Program-made: the position numbers and the translations under genes
Origin: an uncultured Collinsella sp.
Lineage (GTDB): Bacteria; Actinomycetota; Coriobacteriia; Coriobacteriales; Coriobacteriaceae
NCBI GenBank assembly: GCA_937934165.1
Contig: CALGZX010000114.1
Location: forward strand, 1-17,590
Length of the DNA stretch: 17,590 bases
Direction of reading: 5' to 3'
The notes under the pieces: generated by a model
Told to the model about the DNA's origin: nothing
What the model saw: the letters and a program-made list of their open reading frames with translations, nothing else
Databases searched by the model: none
Shown here: in pieces, positions 7,060-15,123 of the stretch
Position numbering within the stretch: the first letter of the stretch is position 1
How the letters are laid out: the number at the start of each line of letters is the position of its first letter

Positions 7060-7959
7060 ATGAGCGAGAACGTGACGAACACCACCGCGACTGTGTCCGG
7101 CCAGGCAACCGCGCCTACCATCGAGATCGCCGCCCACGCCGGCACTTGCTACGGCGTACAGCGTGCGCTCGATATGGCGCTGGCCGCTGCGCCGCAGGCA
7201 GAGGAGTGCACTCAAGTTCACACCTTGGGGCCGCTCATCCATAACCCCATCGTGGTGCGCGAGCTTGCTAAGGCAGGCGTCGGTCTGGCCGACACCTTGG
7301 ACGACGCCGCAACCGGCACCGTGATCATCCGCGCCCACGGTGTGGTGCCGCAGGTCGTCGATGCCGCTCGCGAGCGTGGCCTTAACGTCATCGACGCCAC
7401 CTGCCCTTACGTCAAGAAGGTTCACGTGGCAGCCGAGCGCCTGGTGCGCGAGGGCTACCACGTGGTGGTCGTGGGCGAACCGGGTCACCCCGAGGTCGAG
7501 GGTATTCTGGGTCACGCCGGCAATGATGCGCAGGTCGTGAGCTGTGCCGCCGATGCCAACGCTTTGCCGCTCAAGGGCAAGGTGGGCTTGGTTGTGCAGA
7601 CCACCCAGACCGCGCAGAACCTCGCCGAGGTCGTGGCTGCCATCACCCCGCGCGTGCAGGAGCTGCGCGTGATCAACACCATCTGCGCCGCCACGAGCGA
7701 GCGTCAACAGGCAGCAGCCACACTTGCCAAACGCTGTGATTGCATGGTCGTCGTGGGCGGCAAGAACTCGGGCAACACCCGCCGCCTGGCTCAGATTTGC
7801 GCAGACGCCTGCGAGCATACGCATCACATCGAGGAAGCTTCCGAGATCCAGGCCGCGTGGTTTACCGACGCTCACCACATCGGCATCACCGCCGGAGCCT
7901 CCACCCCGCAAGAACACATCGAGCGCGCCGTTGCGCGCATCAAGGAGCTTTGCCGCTAA
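7060..7959 (+). CDS. ispH: 4-hydroxy-3-methylbut-2-enyl diphosphate reductase
   Basis: IspH performs the last step of the MEP pathway, reducing HMBPP to IPP and DMAPP with an iron-sulfur cluster. The frame is open from GTG 7030, but that lies inside plsC; ATG 7060 (299 aa), 2 nt after the plsC stop, is the sensible start. The three cluster cysteines are Cys30 (AGTCYGV), Cys115 (DATCPYV) and Cys209 (NTICAAT). Substrate-binding histidines are at 61 (LIHNP), 93 (RAHG) and 143, with catalytic Glu145 in GHPEVEG and the GGKNSGNT motif later. All essential residues expected for the family are present. The first 20 residues are Thr/Ala-rich and non-conserved. Only a weak AGG is seen upstream, so expression probably relies on coupling to plsC. 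The presence of IspH implies the MEP rather than the mevalonate route. Confidence 0.97.
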   Translation: MSENVTNTTATVSGQATAPTIEIAAHAGTCYGVQRALDMALAAAPQAEECTQVHTLGPLIHNPIVVRELAKAGVGLADTLDDAATGTVIIRAHGVVPQVVDAARERGLNVIDATCPYVKKVHVAAERLVREGYHVVVVGEPGHPEVEGILGHAGNDAQVVSCAADANALPLKGKVGLVVQTTQTAQNLAEVVAAITPRVQELRVINTICAATSERQQAAATLAKRCDCMVVVGGKNSGNTRRLAQICADACEHTHHIEEASEIQAAWFTDAHHIGITAGASTPQEHIERAVARIKELCR

Positions 7960-7961
7960 CC

Positions 7962-9404
7962 ATGGACCAGACCGTACCCGCATACGCCGCCGAGGTGGCC
8001 GATTACGGGCGCAGCCGCGACCCCGAGCCGGGTGAGGGCGCGCTCGTAAAGAACGTGCGTCCCGAATCGCCCGCGTGGGATGTGGGTATCGAGCCGGGCA
8101 TGCGCGTGCTCTCGGTCAACGGTGAGCAGCTTACCGACATGATTGTGTGGCTCTGGGAGGCCGACGATGATACCGTCGACCTCGAGGTTTTCGACCCACG
8201 CGACAACACCGTCACCTCCGTCGAGCTCGACCGCTTCCCGGGAGAGGACTGGGGCCTTGAGTTCGATGGCCCCATCTTTGACGGCATGCGTACCTGTGTG
8301 AACGCCTGCGTGTTCTGCTTTATGACGATGCTCCCCAAGGGCGGCCGCTCCACGCTCTATATTCGCGACGACGACTACCGCCTGAGCTTTTTGCAGGGCA
8401 ACTTCGTCACGCTCACGAACCTCACCGACGAGGACGTGCAAAACGTCATCCAACGCAACATGAGCCCTATGAACGTGTCGGTCCATGCCGTGAGCCCCGA
8501 CGTCCGCCGTCGTATGATGGGCCGCAACGCCCAGCGCGGCATGGACGTACTCGAGGCCATCATGGCCGCCGGCATCGAGATCCACGCGCAGATTGTGTTG
8601 TGCCCCGGCATGAACGACGGCGAGGAGCTGGAAAAGACCCTGCGCTTTTGCGAGGAGCACGAGCAAATCACAAGCCTGGGCATTGTGCCGCTCGGTTTTA
8701 CCAAGCACCAAAACCGCTTTAGCTGGTCCTACAGCGACAAACCCGAGCTCGCGCGCGAGACCATTGCCATGATCCGTCCCTACCAGGACCGCGCCTTCGA
8801 ACGTTTTGGCCGCCACACCTTCCAGATGAGCGACGAGTTCTACCTGGACGCCGGCATCGATCCGCCCGAGGCGGACTTTTACGACGGCTATCCGCAGTAC
8901 TACGACGGTATCGGCATGATCCGCTCATACCTAGACGAGACGGACGATGTGCTTGCCGCCGATGCCGAACGACTGGCCCGCGTCCGCGAGGCCATCGCCG
9001 CTCGCAGCCAGCACCTGCTGTGCCTCTCGGGCGCCAGCGCACGCGACACCGTGGCACGTTTCGTGGAATCGCCGCAGGGGCTCGCCGGCACCGTCACGGC
9101 CATCAAGAATCGCTACTTTGGCGGCAACGTGGACGTGACCGGCCTCATCGTCGCCTGCGACATTCTGGAACAGCTGCCGCAGGACCTCTCGGGGGTTATG
9201 CTCTTTGTGCCTAAGCTCATGTTCAACGCTGACGGCATGACGCTTGACGAGTATCATCGTGACGATTTACTCGCAAGCCTTACCAGTCGCGGCGCCGAGG
9301 TTCATGTGGTGTCGACCATGCCGCATGAGCTGCTCGATACCCTGGAGCACATCCTTGGCATTGTGCCTGCCGACTCTAACACTTCCACTGACCCTACCCA
9401 TTAA
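7962..9404 (+). CDS. DUF512 family protein (PDZ-like + radical-SAM-like Fe-S domain)
   Basis: This 480-residue protein belongs to the DUF512 family, conserved but without an established biochemical role. A PDZ-like region comes first (about 25-95, KNVRPESPAWDVGIEPGMRVLSVNG). Next is a cysteine cluster C112-x3-C116-x2-C119 followed by Phe, then LPKG, LYIRDDDYRLSFLQGN and TLTNLT, all signature blocks of the family. CxxxCxxC suggests a 4Fe-4S cluster of radical-SAM type, with a TIM-barrel-like middle portion and the DUF512 domain at the C-terminal half (around 270-460, including LSGASA). ATG 7962 lies 2 nt after the ispH stop; the open frame runs upstream into ispH but has no conserved content there. 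The nearest AAGGAG is 14 nt away, so coupling to ispH is likely. It immediately precedes der, a widespread arrangement that hints at a link to ribosome assembly. Confidence 0.92.
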   Translation: MDQTVPAYAAEVADYGRSRDPEPGEGALVKNVRPESPAWDVGIEPGMRVLSVNGEQLTDMIVWLWEADDDTVDLEVFDPRDNTVTSVELDRFPGEDWGLEFDGPIFDGMRTCVNACVFCFMTMLPKGGRSTLYIRDDDYRLSFLQGNFVTLTNLTDEDVQNVIQRNMSPMNVSVHAVSPDVRRRMMGRNAQRGMDVLEAIMAAGIEIHAQIVLCPGMNDGEELEKTLRFCEEHEQITSLGIVPLGFTKHQNRFSWSYSDKPELARETIAMIRPYQDRAFERFGRHTFQMSDEFYLDAGIDPPEADFYDGYPQYYDGIGMIRSYLDETDDVLAADAERLARVREAIAARSQHLLCLSGASARDTVARFVESPQGLAGTVTAIKNRYFGGNVDVTGLIVACDILEQLPQDLSGVMLFVPKLMFNADGMTLDEYHRDDLLASLTSRGAEVHVVSTMPHELLDTLEHILGIVPADSNTSTDPTH

Positions 9405-9414
9405 AGGAGTGCAG

Positions 9415-10749
9415 ATGAAACCTATCGTCGCCGTCGTCGGACGCCCCAACGTGGGCAAGTCCACGCTCGTTAACCGCCTGGCCCAGACCTCGGACGCCAT
9501 CGTCCATGAGTCCCGCGGCGTCACGCGCGACCGCTCGTACCACACGGCCGATTGGAACGGCCGCGAGTTCACCATCGTCGACACGGGCGGCATCGAACCG
9601 CTCAAGAGCGATGACGTCTTCGCCACGTCCATTCGCGACCAGGCCCTCGCCGCCGCCGAGGAAGCCGCCGTCATCCTGTTTGTGGTCGACGGCCGCACCG
9701 GCGTCACCGAGGAGGACGAGTCGGTCGCTCGCATGCTCAAGCGCTGCGACAAGCCGGTCTTTCTGCTGGTGAACAAGCTCGACAACCCCGATCGAGAGAA
9801 CGACAGCATCTGGGAGTTCTATTCGCTCGGTATCGGCGAGCCCACGCCGCTCTCGGCCCTGCACGGCCACGGCACGGGCGACCTGCTCGACGACATCGTG
9901 GCCCTGCTTCCCGAGGAAGAGGACGAGGTCGCCGATGAGTTCCCCGACGCGCTGAACGTCGCCATCATCGGCCGCCCCAACGCCGGTAAGTCCTCGCTGT
10001 TCAACCGCATCCTGGGCGCCGACCGCTCCATCGTGTCCAACATTGCCGGCACGACGCGCGACGCCATCGACACCGTCGTGGAGCGCAACGGCAAGCACTA
10101 CCGCATGGTCGACACCGCGGGCATCCGCAAGAAGAGTACCGTGTACGAGAACATCGAGTACTACTCCATGGTCCGCGGCCTGCGCGCCATCGACCGCGCC
10201 GACGTGGCGCTGCTCGTCGTCGACGCCTCCGTTGGCGTTACCGAACAGGACCAGAAGGTCATGGGTCTTGCCATCGAGCGCGGCTGTGCCATCGTTGTGC
10301 TGCTCAACAAGTGGGATCTGCTCGACGACGACCGTAAGCGCGAGGCCTGCATGGAGACCATCGACCGCCGTCTGGGCGTCATGGCTCCCTGGGCCCAGTA
10401 CCTGCGCATCTCTGCCCTCACTGGCCGCAGCGTTGAGAAGATCTGGGCGATGGTCGACGCCGCCGAGAAGACGCGCTCGCAAAAGATTAGCACCTCGCGC
10501 CTCAACACGTTCCTCACCGATCTGCGCGAGTTCGGTCATACCGTGGTGGACGGCAAGCGCCGCCTGCGCATGCACTACGTGACCCAGACGGGCGTCAACC
10601 CGCCGACGTTCACTTTCTTCGTCAACCACAGCGACCTGGTCAACGACACCTACCAGCGCTACGTCGAGAACCGCATGCGCTCGACCTTCGATTTTTCCGG
10701 CACGCCCATTCGACTCTTCTTTAGGAAGAAGGAGCAAAAGGATGCATAA
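9415..10749 (+). CDS. der: Ribosome biogenesis GTPase Der (EngA)
   Basis: Der is the double-domain GTPase needed for maturation of the 50S ribosomal subunit. The 444-residue product has two G domains in tandem: G1 GRPNVGKS at 9-16, DTGG at 56-59 and NKLD at 120-123, then GRPNAGKS at 186-193, DTAG at 233-236 and NKWD at 298-301. They are joined by an acidic linker (PEEEDEVADE). The C-terminal KH-like domain follows and ends in IRLFFRKKE, as usual. The frame is open from TTG 9244, but AAAGGAGT (9403-9410) and the conserved MKPIVAVVGRPN start fix ATG 9415. It follows the DUF512 gene by 10 nt and overlaps plsY by 8 nt. Confidence 0.98.
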   Translation: MKPIVAVVGRPNVGKSTLVNRLAQTSDAIVHESRGVTRDRSYHTADWNGREFTIVDTGGIEPLKSDDVFATSIRDQALAAAEEAAVILFVVDGRTGVTEEDESVARMLKRCDKPVFLLVNKLDNPDRENDSIWEFYSLGIGEPTPLSALHGHGTGDLLDDIVALLPEEEDEVADEFPDALNVAIIGRPNAGKSSLFNRILGADRSIVSNIAGTTRDAIDTVVERNGKHYRMVDTAGIRKKSTVYENIEYYSMVRGLRAIDRADVALLVVDASVGVTEQDQKVMGLAIERGCAIVVLLNKWDLLDDDRKREACMETIDRRLGVMAPWAQYLRISALTGRSVEKIWAMVDAAEKTRSQKISTSRLNTFLTDLREFGHTVVDGKRRLRMHYVTQTGVNPPTFTFFVNHSDLVNDTYQRYVENRMRSTFDFSGTPIRLFFRKKEQKDA

Positions 10750-11425
10750 TCCGATTCTTCTGACCGCCATCTGCGCCGTGGTCTCGTTCTTTATCGGGGC
10801 GATTCCGTTTGGCCTTATCCTGGGCCGCGTGTTCAACCACACCGACATTCGCAAGGCGGGCTCCGGCAACATCGGCACCACCAACGCACTGCGCGTGGCC
10901 GGCCCCAAGGTGGCCGCACTCACGCTGCTGCTCGACTGCCTTAAGGGCGCCATCTGCGTCCTTATCGCGCGTCCACTCATCGCGAGCGTGGGCTATGGCT
11001 TTCCACCGAACATTATGGCGCCTGGAGCCCCCGGCGACTGGATGCTCGGCGTCATCTGCCTGGCAGCCGTGTGGGGCCATATCTTCTCGCCCTATCTCAA
11101 CTTCCACGGCGGCAAGGGTATCGCAGTTGGTCTGGGTGTCATCCTCGCCTGGTACTGGCCTATTGGCCTGTCGCTGCTGGGCATGTTTATCGTGGCCGTC
11201 GCCATCACCAAGTTTGTGTCGGTGGGCTCGCTTGCCGCGGCCATCGGTCTTCCCATCGCTGCCTGCGCGGTCTTTCCGTACAGCAGCCTCGGACTTAAGT
11301 TTTGCATGGCGCTGATCGGCATTACTGTGGTGTGGGCCCATCGTGCGAACATCAAAAAGCTCATGACGGGTAAGGAGTCCAAGCTCTCGTTTACCAAGCG
11401 CGTCACCGAGCCCGACGATAAGTAG
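10742..11425 (+). CDS. plsY: Acyl-phosphate:glycerol-3-phosphate acyltransferase PlsY
   Basis: PlsY is an integral membrane enzyme that transfers an acyl group from acyl-phosphate to sn-glycerol-3-phosphate, making lysophosphatidic acid. The 227-residue product has several hydrophobic helices and the three family motifs: AGSGNIGTTNALR (39-51), HGGKGIA (122-128) and the C-terminal WAHRANIKKLMTGKE block. Active-site residues are intact as far as can be judged. AAGGAG (10729-10734) lies 7 nt before ATG 10742; the start overlaps the last codons of der by 8 nt. gpsA, which makes its substrate, follows 9 nt downstream. The acyl-phosphate donor requires PlsX, not seen in this window. Confidence 0.97.
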   Translation: MHNPILLTAICAVVSFFIGAIPFGLILGRVFNHTDIRKAGSGNIGTTNALRVAGPKVAALTLLLDCLKGAICVLIARPLIASVGYGFPPNIMAPGAPGDWMLGVICLAAVWGHIFSPYLNFHGGKGIAVGLGVILAWYWPIGLSLLGMFIVAVAITKFVSVGSLAAAIGLPIAACAVFPYSSLGLKFCMALIGITVVWAHRANIKKLMTGKESKLSFTKRVTEPDDK

Positions 11426-11434
11426 GAGAGAGTC

Positions 11435-12442
11435 ATGAATGTTGCGCTGATTGGCTCCGGCTCCTGGGGAACCGCCGTCGCGGGCCTTGCCGCCGCGCGG
11501 GCCGAGCGCGTGACCATGTGGGCCCACAGCGAGCAGACGGCCGCCGGTATTAACGGCGAGCACCGAAACCCTCGCTATCTGGTGGGCTACGAGCTGCCGG
11601 ACAACGTGGTGGCAACGACCGAGCTTGCCCAGGCGCTCGACGGTGCCGATGCGATCATCTTTGCCGTGCCTTCGACGCACCTGCGCGACGTCTGCCACCA
11701 GGCGGCGCCGTACATCGCGGACGAGACGCCGGTTCTGTGCCTCACCAAGGGCATTGAGCCCGAGTCCGGCCTGCTCATGAGCGAGGTCATCGCCAGCGAG
11801 ATCGGCAACGAGTCGCGCGTGGCGGCGCTCTCGGGCCCCAACCATGCTGAGGAAATCTGCCGCGGCGGACTTTCTGCCGCCGTCATCGCAAGCAAAGATC
11901 CGCAGATAGGGGAGACCTTTAAGGACCTGCTCCTATCCACGGCCTTCCGCATCTACCTGTCGCAGGACATGACCGGCGTCGAGGTTTGCGGTGCCATGAA
12001 AAACGTTATCGCCATCGTGTGCGGCATCTCCGCCGGCACCGGTGCCGGCGACAATACGCTTGCCCTTATCATGACGCGCGGCCTGGCCGAGATCAGCCGT
12101 CTGGTGCACGCCCGCGGCGGTCAAGCTATGACCTGCATGGGACTCGCCGGCATGGGCGACCTCATTGCCACCTGCACCTCGGAGCATTCGCGCAACCGCA
12201 CCTTTGGCTACGAGTTTGCCCACGGCGTGTCACTCAACGAGTATCAGACGCGCACGCATATGGTGGTCGAAGGCGCCGTCGCGGCCCGCAGCGTCAGCGA
12301 ACTCGCCCGTTCACTGGGCGTAGACATTCCGCTCACCTTTGCCGTGGAGCAAACGCTCTACAACGGTGTTACTTTGGATAGGGCGCTCGAGATTCTTACC
12401 GACCGCGTACCCTCCCAAGAGTTCTACGGACTCACCGACTAA
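11435..12442 (+). CDS. gpsA: Glycerol-3-phosphate dehydrogenase [NAD(P)+]
   Basis: GpsA reduces dihydroxyacetone phosphate to sn-glycerol-3-phosphate, the backbone for phospholipids, in the cytoplasm. The 335-residue product begins with a Rossmann fold dinucleotide motif GSGSWGTA (7-14), and continues with the FAVPST block (76-81), CLTKGIE with Lys105, SGPNHAEEI (133-141), and the catalytic region GVEVCGAMKNVIAI with Lys189. The GLAGMGDLIATCTS motif and GRxxG-like region come later. The length is normal. AGGAGAG (11424-11430) overlaps the plsY stop. The plsY-gpsA pair is a widely conserved unit joining substrate supply to use. Confidence 0.98.
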   Translation: MNVALIGSGSWGTAVAGLAAARAERVTMWAHSEQTAAGINGEHRNPRYLVGYELPDNVVATTELAQALDGADAIIFAVPSTHLRDVCHQAAPYIADETPVLCLTKGIEPESGLLMSEVIASEIGNESRVAALSGPNHAEEICRGGLSAAVIASKDPQIGETFKDLLLSTAFRIYLSQDMTGVEVCGAMKNVIAIVCGISAGTGAGDNTLALIMTRGLAEISRLVHARGGQAMTCMGLAGMGDLIATCTSEHSRNRTFGYEFAHGVSLNEYQTRTHMVVEGAVAARSVSELARSLGVDIPLTFAVEQTLYNGVTLDRALEILTDRVPSQEFYGLTD

Positions 12443-12460
12443 CGCAGAAAGGCTTCCACC

Positions 12461-13132
12461 ATGGGTTCCATCAAAATCGCTCCGTCCGTCCTTTCGGCCG
12501 ACATGGCCAACCTCAAGGGCGAGCTCGACAAAATCGCCTGCGCCGACTACGTGCACTTCGACGTTATGGACGGTCACTTTACCGGCAACCTCACCTTTGG
12601 CGTTGACATCCTCAAGGCCGTCAAGCGCTCCACCGACGTGCCGGTCGACGCGCACCTGATGGTGTCGAATCCCGACGAGACGGTCGATTGGTATGCCGAT
12701 GCCGGTGCCGATATGATCACCGTGCACTACGAGGCCTCCACGCACCTGCACCGCACGCTCACGCATCTGCAGCAGCGCGGCGTCAAGGCCGGTGTGGTGC
12801 TCAACCCCGCCACGCCCGTCTGCGTGCTCGATAGCATCATCGACATTGTTGACATGGTGCTGCTCATGAGCGTGAACCCCGGCTTTGGCGGCCAGAGCTT
12901 TATCCCGGGCACTCTGCATAAGCTCCACGAGCTCAAAGCCATGTGCGAGCGGCACGGCGTGTCGCCCCTCATCGAGGTCGACGGCGGTATTTCTTCCAAG
13001 AACATTGCCGAGGTCGTCAAGGCAGGCGCCAACGTGCTCGTGGCCGGCTCCGCCGTATTTAAGTCCGAAGATCCCGCTGCCGAGGTTGCGCTGCTGCAGA
13101 AGCTGGGCAACGAGGCCGCACAGGAGGCATAA
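12461..13132 (+). CDS. rpe: Ribulose-phosphate 3-epimerase
   Basis: Rpe interconverts ribulose 5-phosphate and xylulose 5-phosphate in the pentose phosphate pathway. The 223-residue TIM-barrel protein carries the family blocks IAPSVLSADMANL (6-18), HFDVMDGHF (32-40), DAHLMV (63-68), SVNPGFGGQSF (137-147) and EVDGGIS (172-178). Expected metal ligands His32, Asp34, His65 and Asp174 are all present, with catalytic Asp34/Asp174. The phosphate-binding GSAVF lies near the end. ATG 12461 has AGAAAGG about 8 nt upstream. The 18-nt gap after gpsA and 6-nt gap to the next gene suggest one operon. Confidence 0.97.
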   Translation: MGSIKIAPSVLSADMANLKGELDKIACADYVHFDVMDGHFTGNLTFGVDILKAVKRSTDVPVDAHLMVSNPDETVDWYADAGADMITVHYEASTHLHRTLTHLQQRGVKAGVVLNPATPVCVLDSIIDIVDMVLLMSVNPGFGGQSFIPGTLHKLHELKAMCERHGVSPLIEVDGGISSKNIAEVVKAGANVLVAGSAVFKSEDPAAEVALLQKLGNEAAQEA

Positions 13133-13138
13133 ACCCTT

Positions 13139-14317
13139 ATGACCGCAGGTCAAAACCGCATACCCGTTAATCTTGACTATGCCGCCTCGACGCCCATGCG
13201 CGCCGAGGCGCTCCTTGCGCAGCGCGAGTACGACGACAGCGAGCTTGCCGGCGTCAACCCCAACTCGCTGCATTCGCTCGGCCGCAAGGCCGCTGCACGC
13301 CTGGAAGTGGCGCGTCGCGAGATTGCCCGCAGCTTTGGCGCGCGCGTCCGCCCGTCCGAGATTGTTCTGACCAACGGCGGCACCGAAGCCAACCAGCTGG
13401 CGCTGCTCGGTCTTGCCGAGGGCGCTCGTCAGCGCGATCGCAAGCGCGATCGTGTAATCGTTTCGGCCATCGAGCACGATTCGATTCTGGACAACCTGCC
13501 GCTGCTGCGTGCCGCTGGCTTTACCGTCGACCTGGTACAGCCCTGCAGCGCGGGCTACATTGAGCCTGCCGCGCTTATCGAGCTGCTAGGCGACGACGTG
13601 GCGCTCGTGAGCATCATGGTTGCCAACAACGAGACTGGCGTGGTGCAGCCCATCCGTGAGCTTGCCGCGGCCGCGCATACCGTGGGCGCCCTTTTCCACA
13701 CCGATGCCATCCAGGGCTATCTGCATATTCCGCTCGATGCCGCCGAGCTGGGCGTCGATGCTATGTCCGTCGCCGCCCACAAGATTGGCGGTCCTGTGGC
13801 ATCCGGCGCGCTCTACGTTAAGACCCGCACCCCGCTGCGCCCGCGCATCTTTGGCGGAGGACAGGAAGCCGGACGACGTGCCGGCACGCAGGACCTGCGC
13901 ACGCAGCTGGCCTTTGCCGCTGCCGCCTCGTCTCTGGCGCCCCATGTGGCTCAGGAGCGGGCGACGCTGCAAGCCCTTTCCGACAAGCTCTACGCCACGC
14001 TAACGGCCCACCCGCGCATTCACGCCACCATGGGCGACTACGAGCAGGCCGACCGTCTGCCCGGCATGGTATCGATCTACATTGATGGCATGGACTCCGA
14101 GGAGCTCATCATCAAGCTCGACGCCGCCGGCTTTGAGGTATCGGCAGGCTCGGCATGCTCGAGCGGCAATATGGACCCCAGTCACGTTTTGAGCGCGATG
14201 GGCATCGGTCGCGAGCAGGCATTGGGCGCACTGCGCATTTCCTTTGATGACCGCGTGAATCCGGGCGATCTGGACGAGTTTGCCCAGACGCTGCTCTCGA
14301 TCGTAGGCGCCGCATGA
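13139..14317 (+). CDS. Cysteine desulfurase (NifS/IscS-type)
   Basis: This PLP enzyme removes sulfur from cysteine as an enzyme-bound persulfide for Fe-S clusters or tRNA thiolation. The 392-residue product has the N-terminal LDYAASTP (12-19), TNGGTEANQLAL (78-89), His113 in IEHDS, NNETGVVQPI (163-172), Asp189 and Gln192 in HTDAIQG, the PLP-binding Lys215 in AAHKIGG, and the catalytic Cys340 in SAGSACSSG. RAGTQD (247-252) is the equivalent of the usual RxGTxN. The Cys340 loop resembles group I (IscS/NifS) enzymes. No scaffold (iscU, sufU) or thiolation gene (mnmA, thiI) adjoins it, so its partner is unknown. AGGAGG (13122-13127) lies within the end of rpe. It shares a 4-nt ATGA overlap with the next gene. 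Confidence 0.95.
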   Translation: MTAGQNRIPVNLDYAASTPMRAEALLAQREYDDSELAGVNPNSLHSLGRKAAARLEVARREIARSFGARVRPSEIVLTNGGTEANQLALLGLAEGARQRDRKRDRVIVSAIEHDSILDNLPLLRAAGFTVDLVQPCSAGYIEPAALIELLGDDVALVSIMVANNETGVVQPIRELAAAAHTVGALFHTDAIQGYLHIPLDAAELGVDAMSVAAHKIGGPVASGALYVKTRTPLRPRIFGGGQEAGRRAGTQDLRTQLAFAAAASSLAPHVAQERATLQALSDKLYATLTAHPRIHATMGDYEQADRLPGMVSIYIDGMDSEELIIKLDAAGFEVSAGSACSSGNMDPSHVLSAMGIGREQALGALRISFDDRVNPGDLDEFAQTLLSIVGAA

Positions 14318-15123
14318 TCGTCGCCGAGCTTGAGCGCGCGCTGCTGGCACGCTATCCCAAGACTGATGCTGAGAGTTGGGACCATGTAGGACTCTCCGTC
14401 GGCGACCCTGCCGCGCAGATTACCGGTGTTGCCTGCGCACTCGATGCGACCGAAGCCAATGTGCACCGTGCTCTCGAGGCCGGTGCCAACGTGCTGCTGA
14501 CGCATCATCCCATATACATCAAGGAGCCCGAGGCATTTTGTCCGGCGGATGCTGCACGCCCCCAATGCAGTGCGGCGCTCTACGAGGCAGCGCGTTGCGG
14601 CGTGAGCATTATCTCGCTCCACACCAACCTGGACCGCTCGCACGAAGCCCGCATCTGCCTGAGCGAGCTGCTGGGTGCCGCACCCGTGAGCTCACTGGAG
14701 CACGTGGACGACCCCGAAGCGACCGGACTGGGCGCGCTTGCAACGTTGAACGACCCCTGCAGCCTGCGTGACCTTGCCGCGCGCGCAGCAGCGGCGTTTG
14801 GCAGCGACCCACGCGTGTGGGGCGAGGCCAATCACCCGTGCCGCACCGTCGCCATTTTGGGCGGCTCCCTAGGCGACTTCGGAGAGCTCGCCATCGCCGC
14901 GGGCGCAGATGTTGTCGTGACGGGCGAGGCGGGCTACCACGTGGCGCAAGACCTTGCCTTGCGCGGGCTACCGGTGATCTTGCTCGGTCACGACCGCTCT
15001 GAGGAGCCGTTCGTTGATATATTGATGAACTCTGCAGTTGACGCCGGGGTCGACCCCCGTCATGCGATTAAAATACTGAACCCTTGCCAATGGTGGACTG
15101 TGACAAAAGGAGAGAACTTATGA
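14314..15123 (+). CDS. Nif3-like dinuclear metal centre protein
   Basis: Members of the Nif3/YqfO/YbgI family are hexameric toroids with a two-metal site in each subunit; some are linked to GTP cyclohydrolase I-like or nucleic-acid-related activity, but the general function is unsettled. The 269-residue product has the expected ligands: His64 and His65 in LLTHHPI, His103 and Asp107 in LHTNLD, and a C-terminal His226 and Glu230 in GHDRSE. WDHVGLSVGD (22-31) is the usual N-terminal block, and the TGEAGYH region (203-209) lies in the second half. It lacks the extra central domain found in longer YqfO-type proteins. The ATG overlaps the desulfurase stop (ATGA) and its own stop overlaps the next start in the same way, so translation is likely coupled across three genes. 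A Nif3 gene followed by a zinc-ribbon coiled-coil gene is a common pair. Confidence 0.93.
   Translation: MIVAELERALLARYPKTDAESWDHVGLSVGDPAAQITGVACALDATEANVHRALEAGANVLLTHHPIYIKEPEAFCPADAARPQCSAALYEAARCGVSIISLHTNLDRSHEARICLSELLGAAPVSSLEHVDDPEATGLGALATLNDPCSLRDLAARAAAAFGSDPRVWGEANHPCRTVAILGGSLGDFGELAIAAGADVVVTGEAGYHVAQDLALRGLPVILLGHDRSEEPFVDILMNSAVDAGVDPRHAIKILNPCQWWTVTKGENL

Noticed and set aside
5615..7108. A 497-codon minus-strand open frame opposite cmk and plsC
   Set aside because: It lies antisense to two well-recognised genes. In GC-rich DNA with strong third-position bias, long antisense frames arise routinely; the translation is low-complexity (Gly, Leu, Val, His, Asp) with no family motif.
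7740..7961. Upstream extension of the DUF512 frame into ispH
   Set aside because: The 74 extra codons overlap the conserved end of ispH and carry no family similarity; the PDZ-like region begins after ATG 7962.
9244..9414. Upstream extension of der from TTG 9244
   Set aside because: It overlaps the end of the DUF512 gene. The Shine-Dalgarno sequence at 9403 and the conserved Der N-terminus set the start at 9415.
9394..10980. A 528-codon minus-strand open frame opposite der
   Set aside because: Antisense to an unmistakable Der GTPase; it is a shadow of GC-rich codon use with no recognisable domain.
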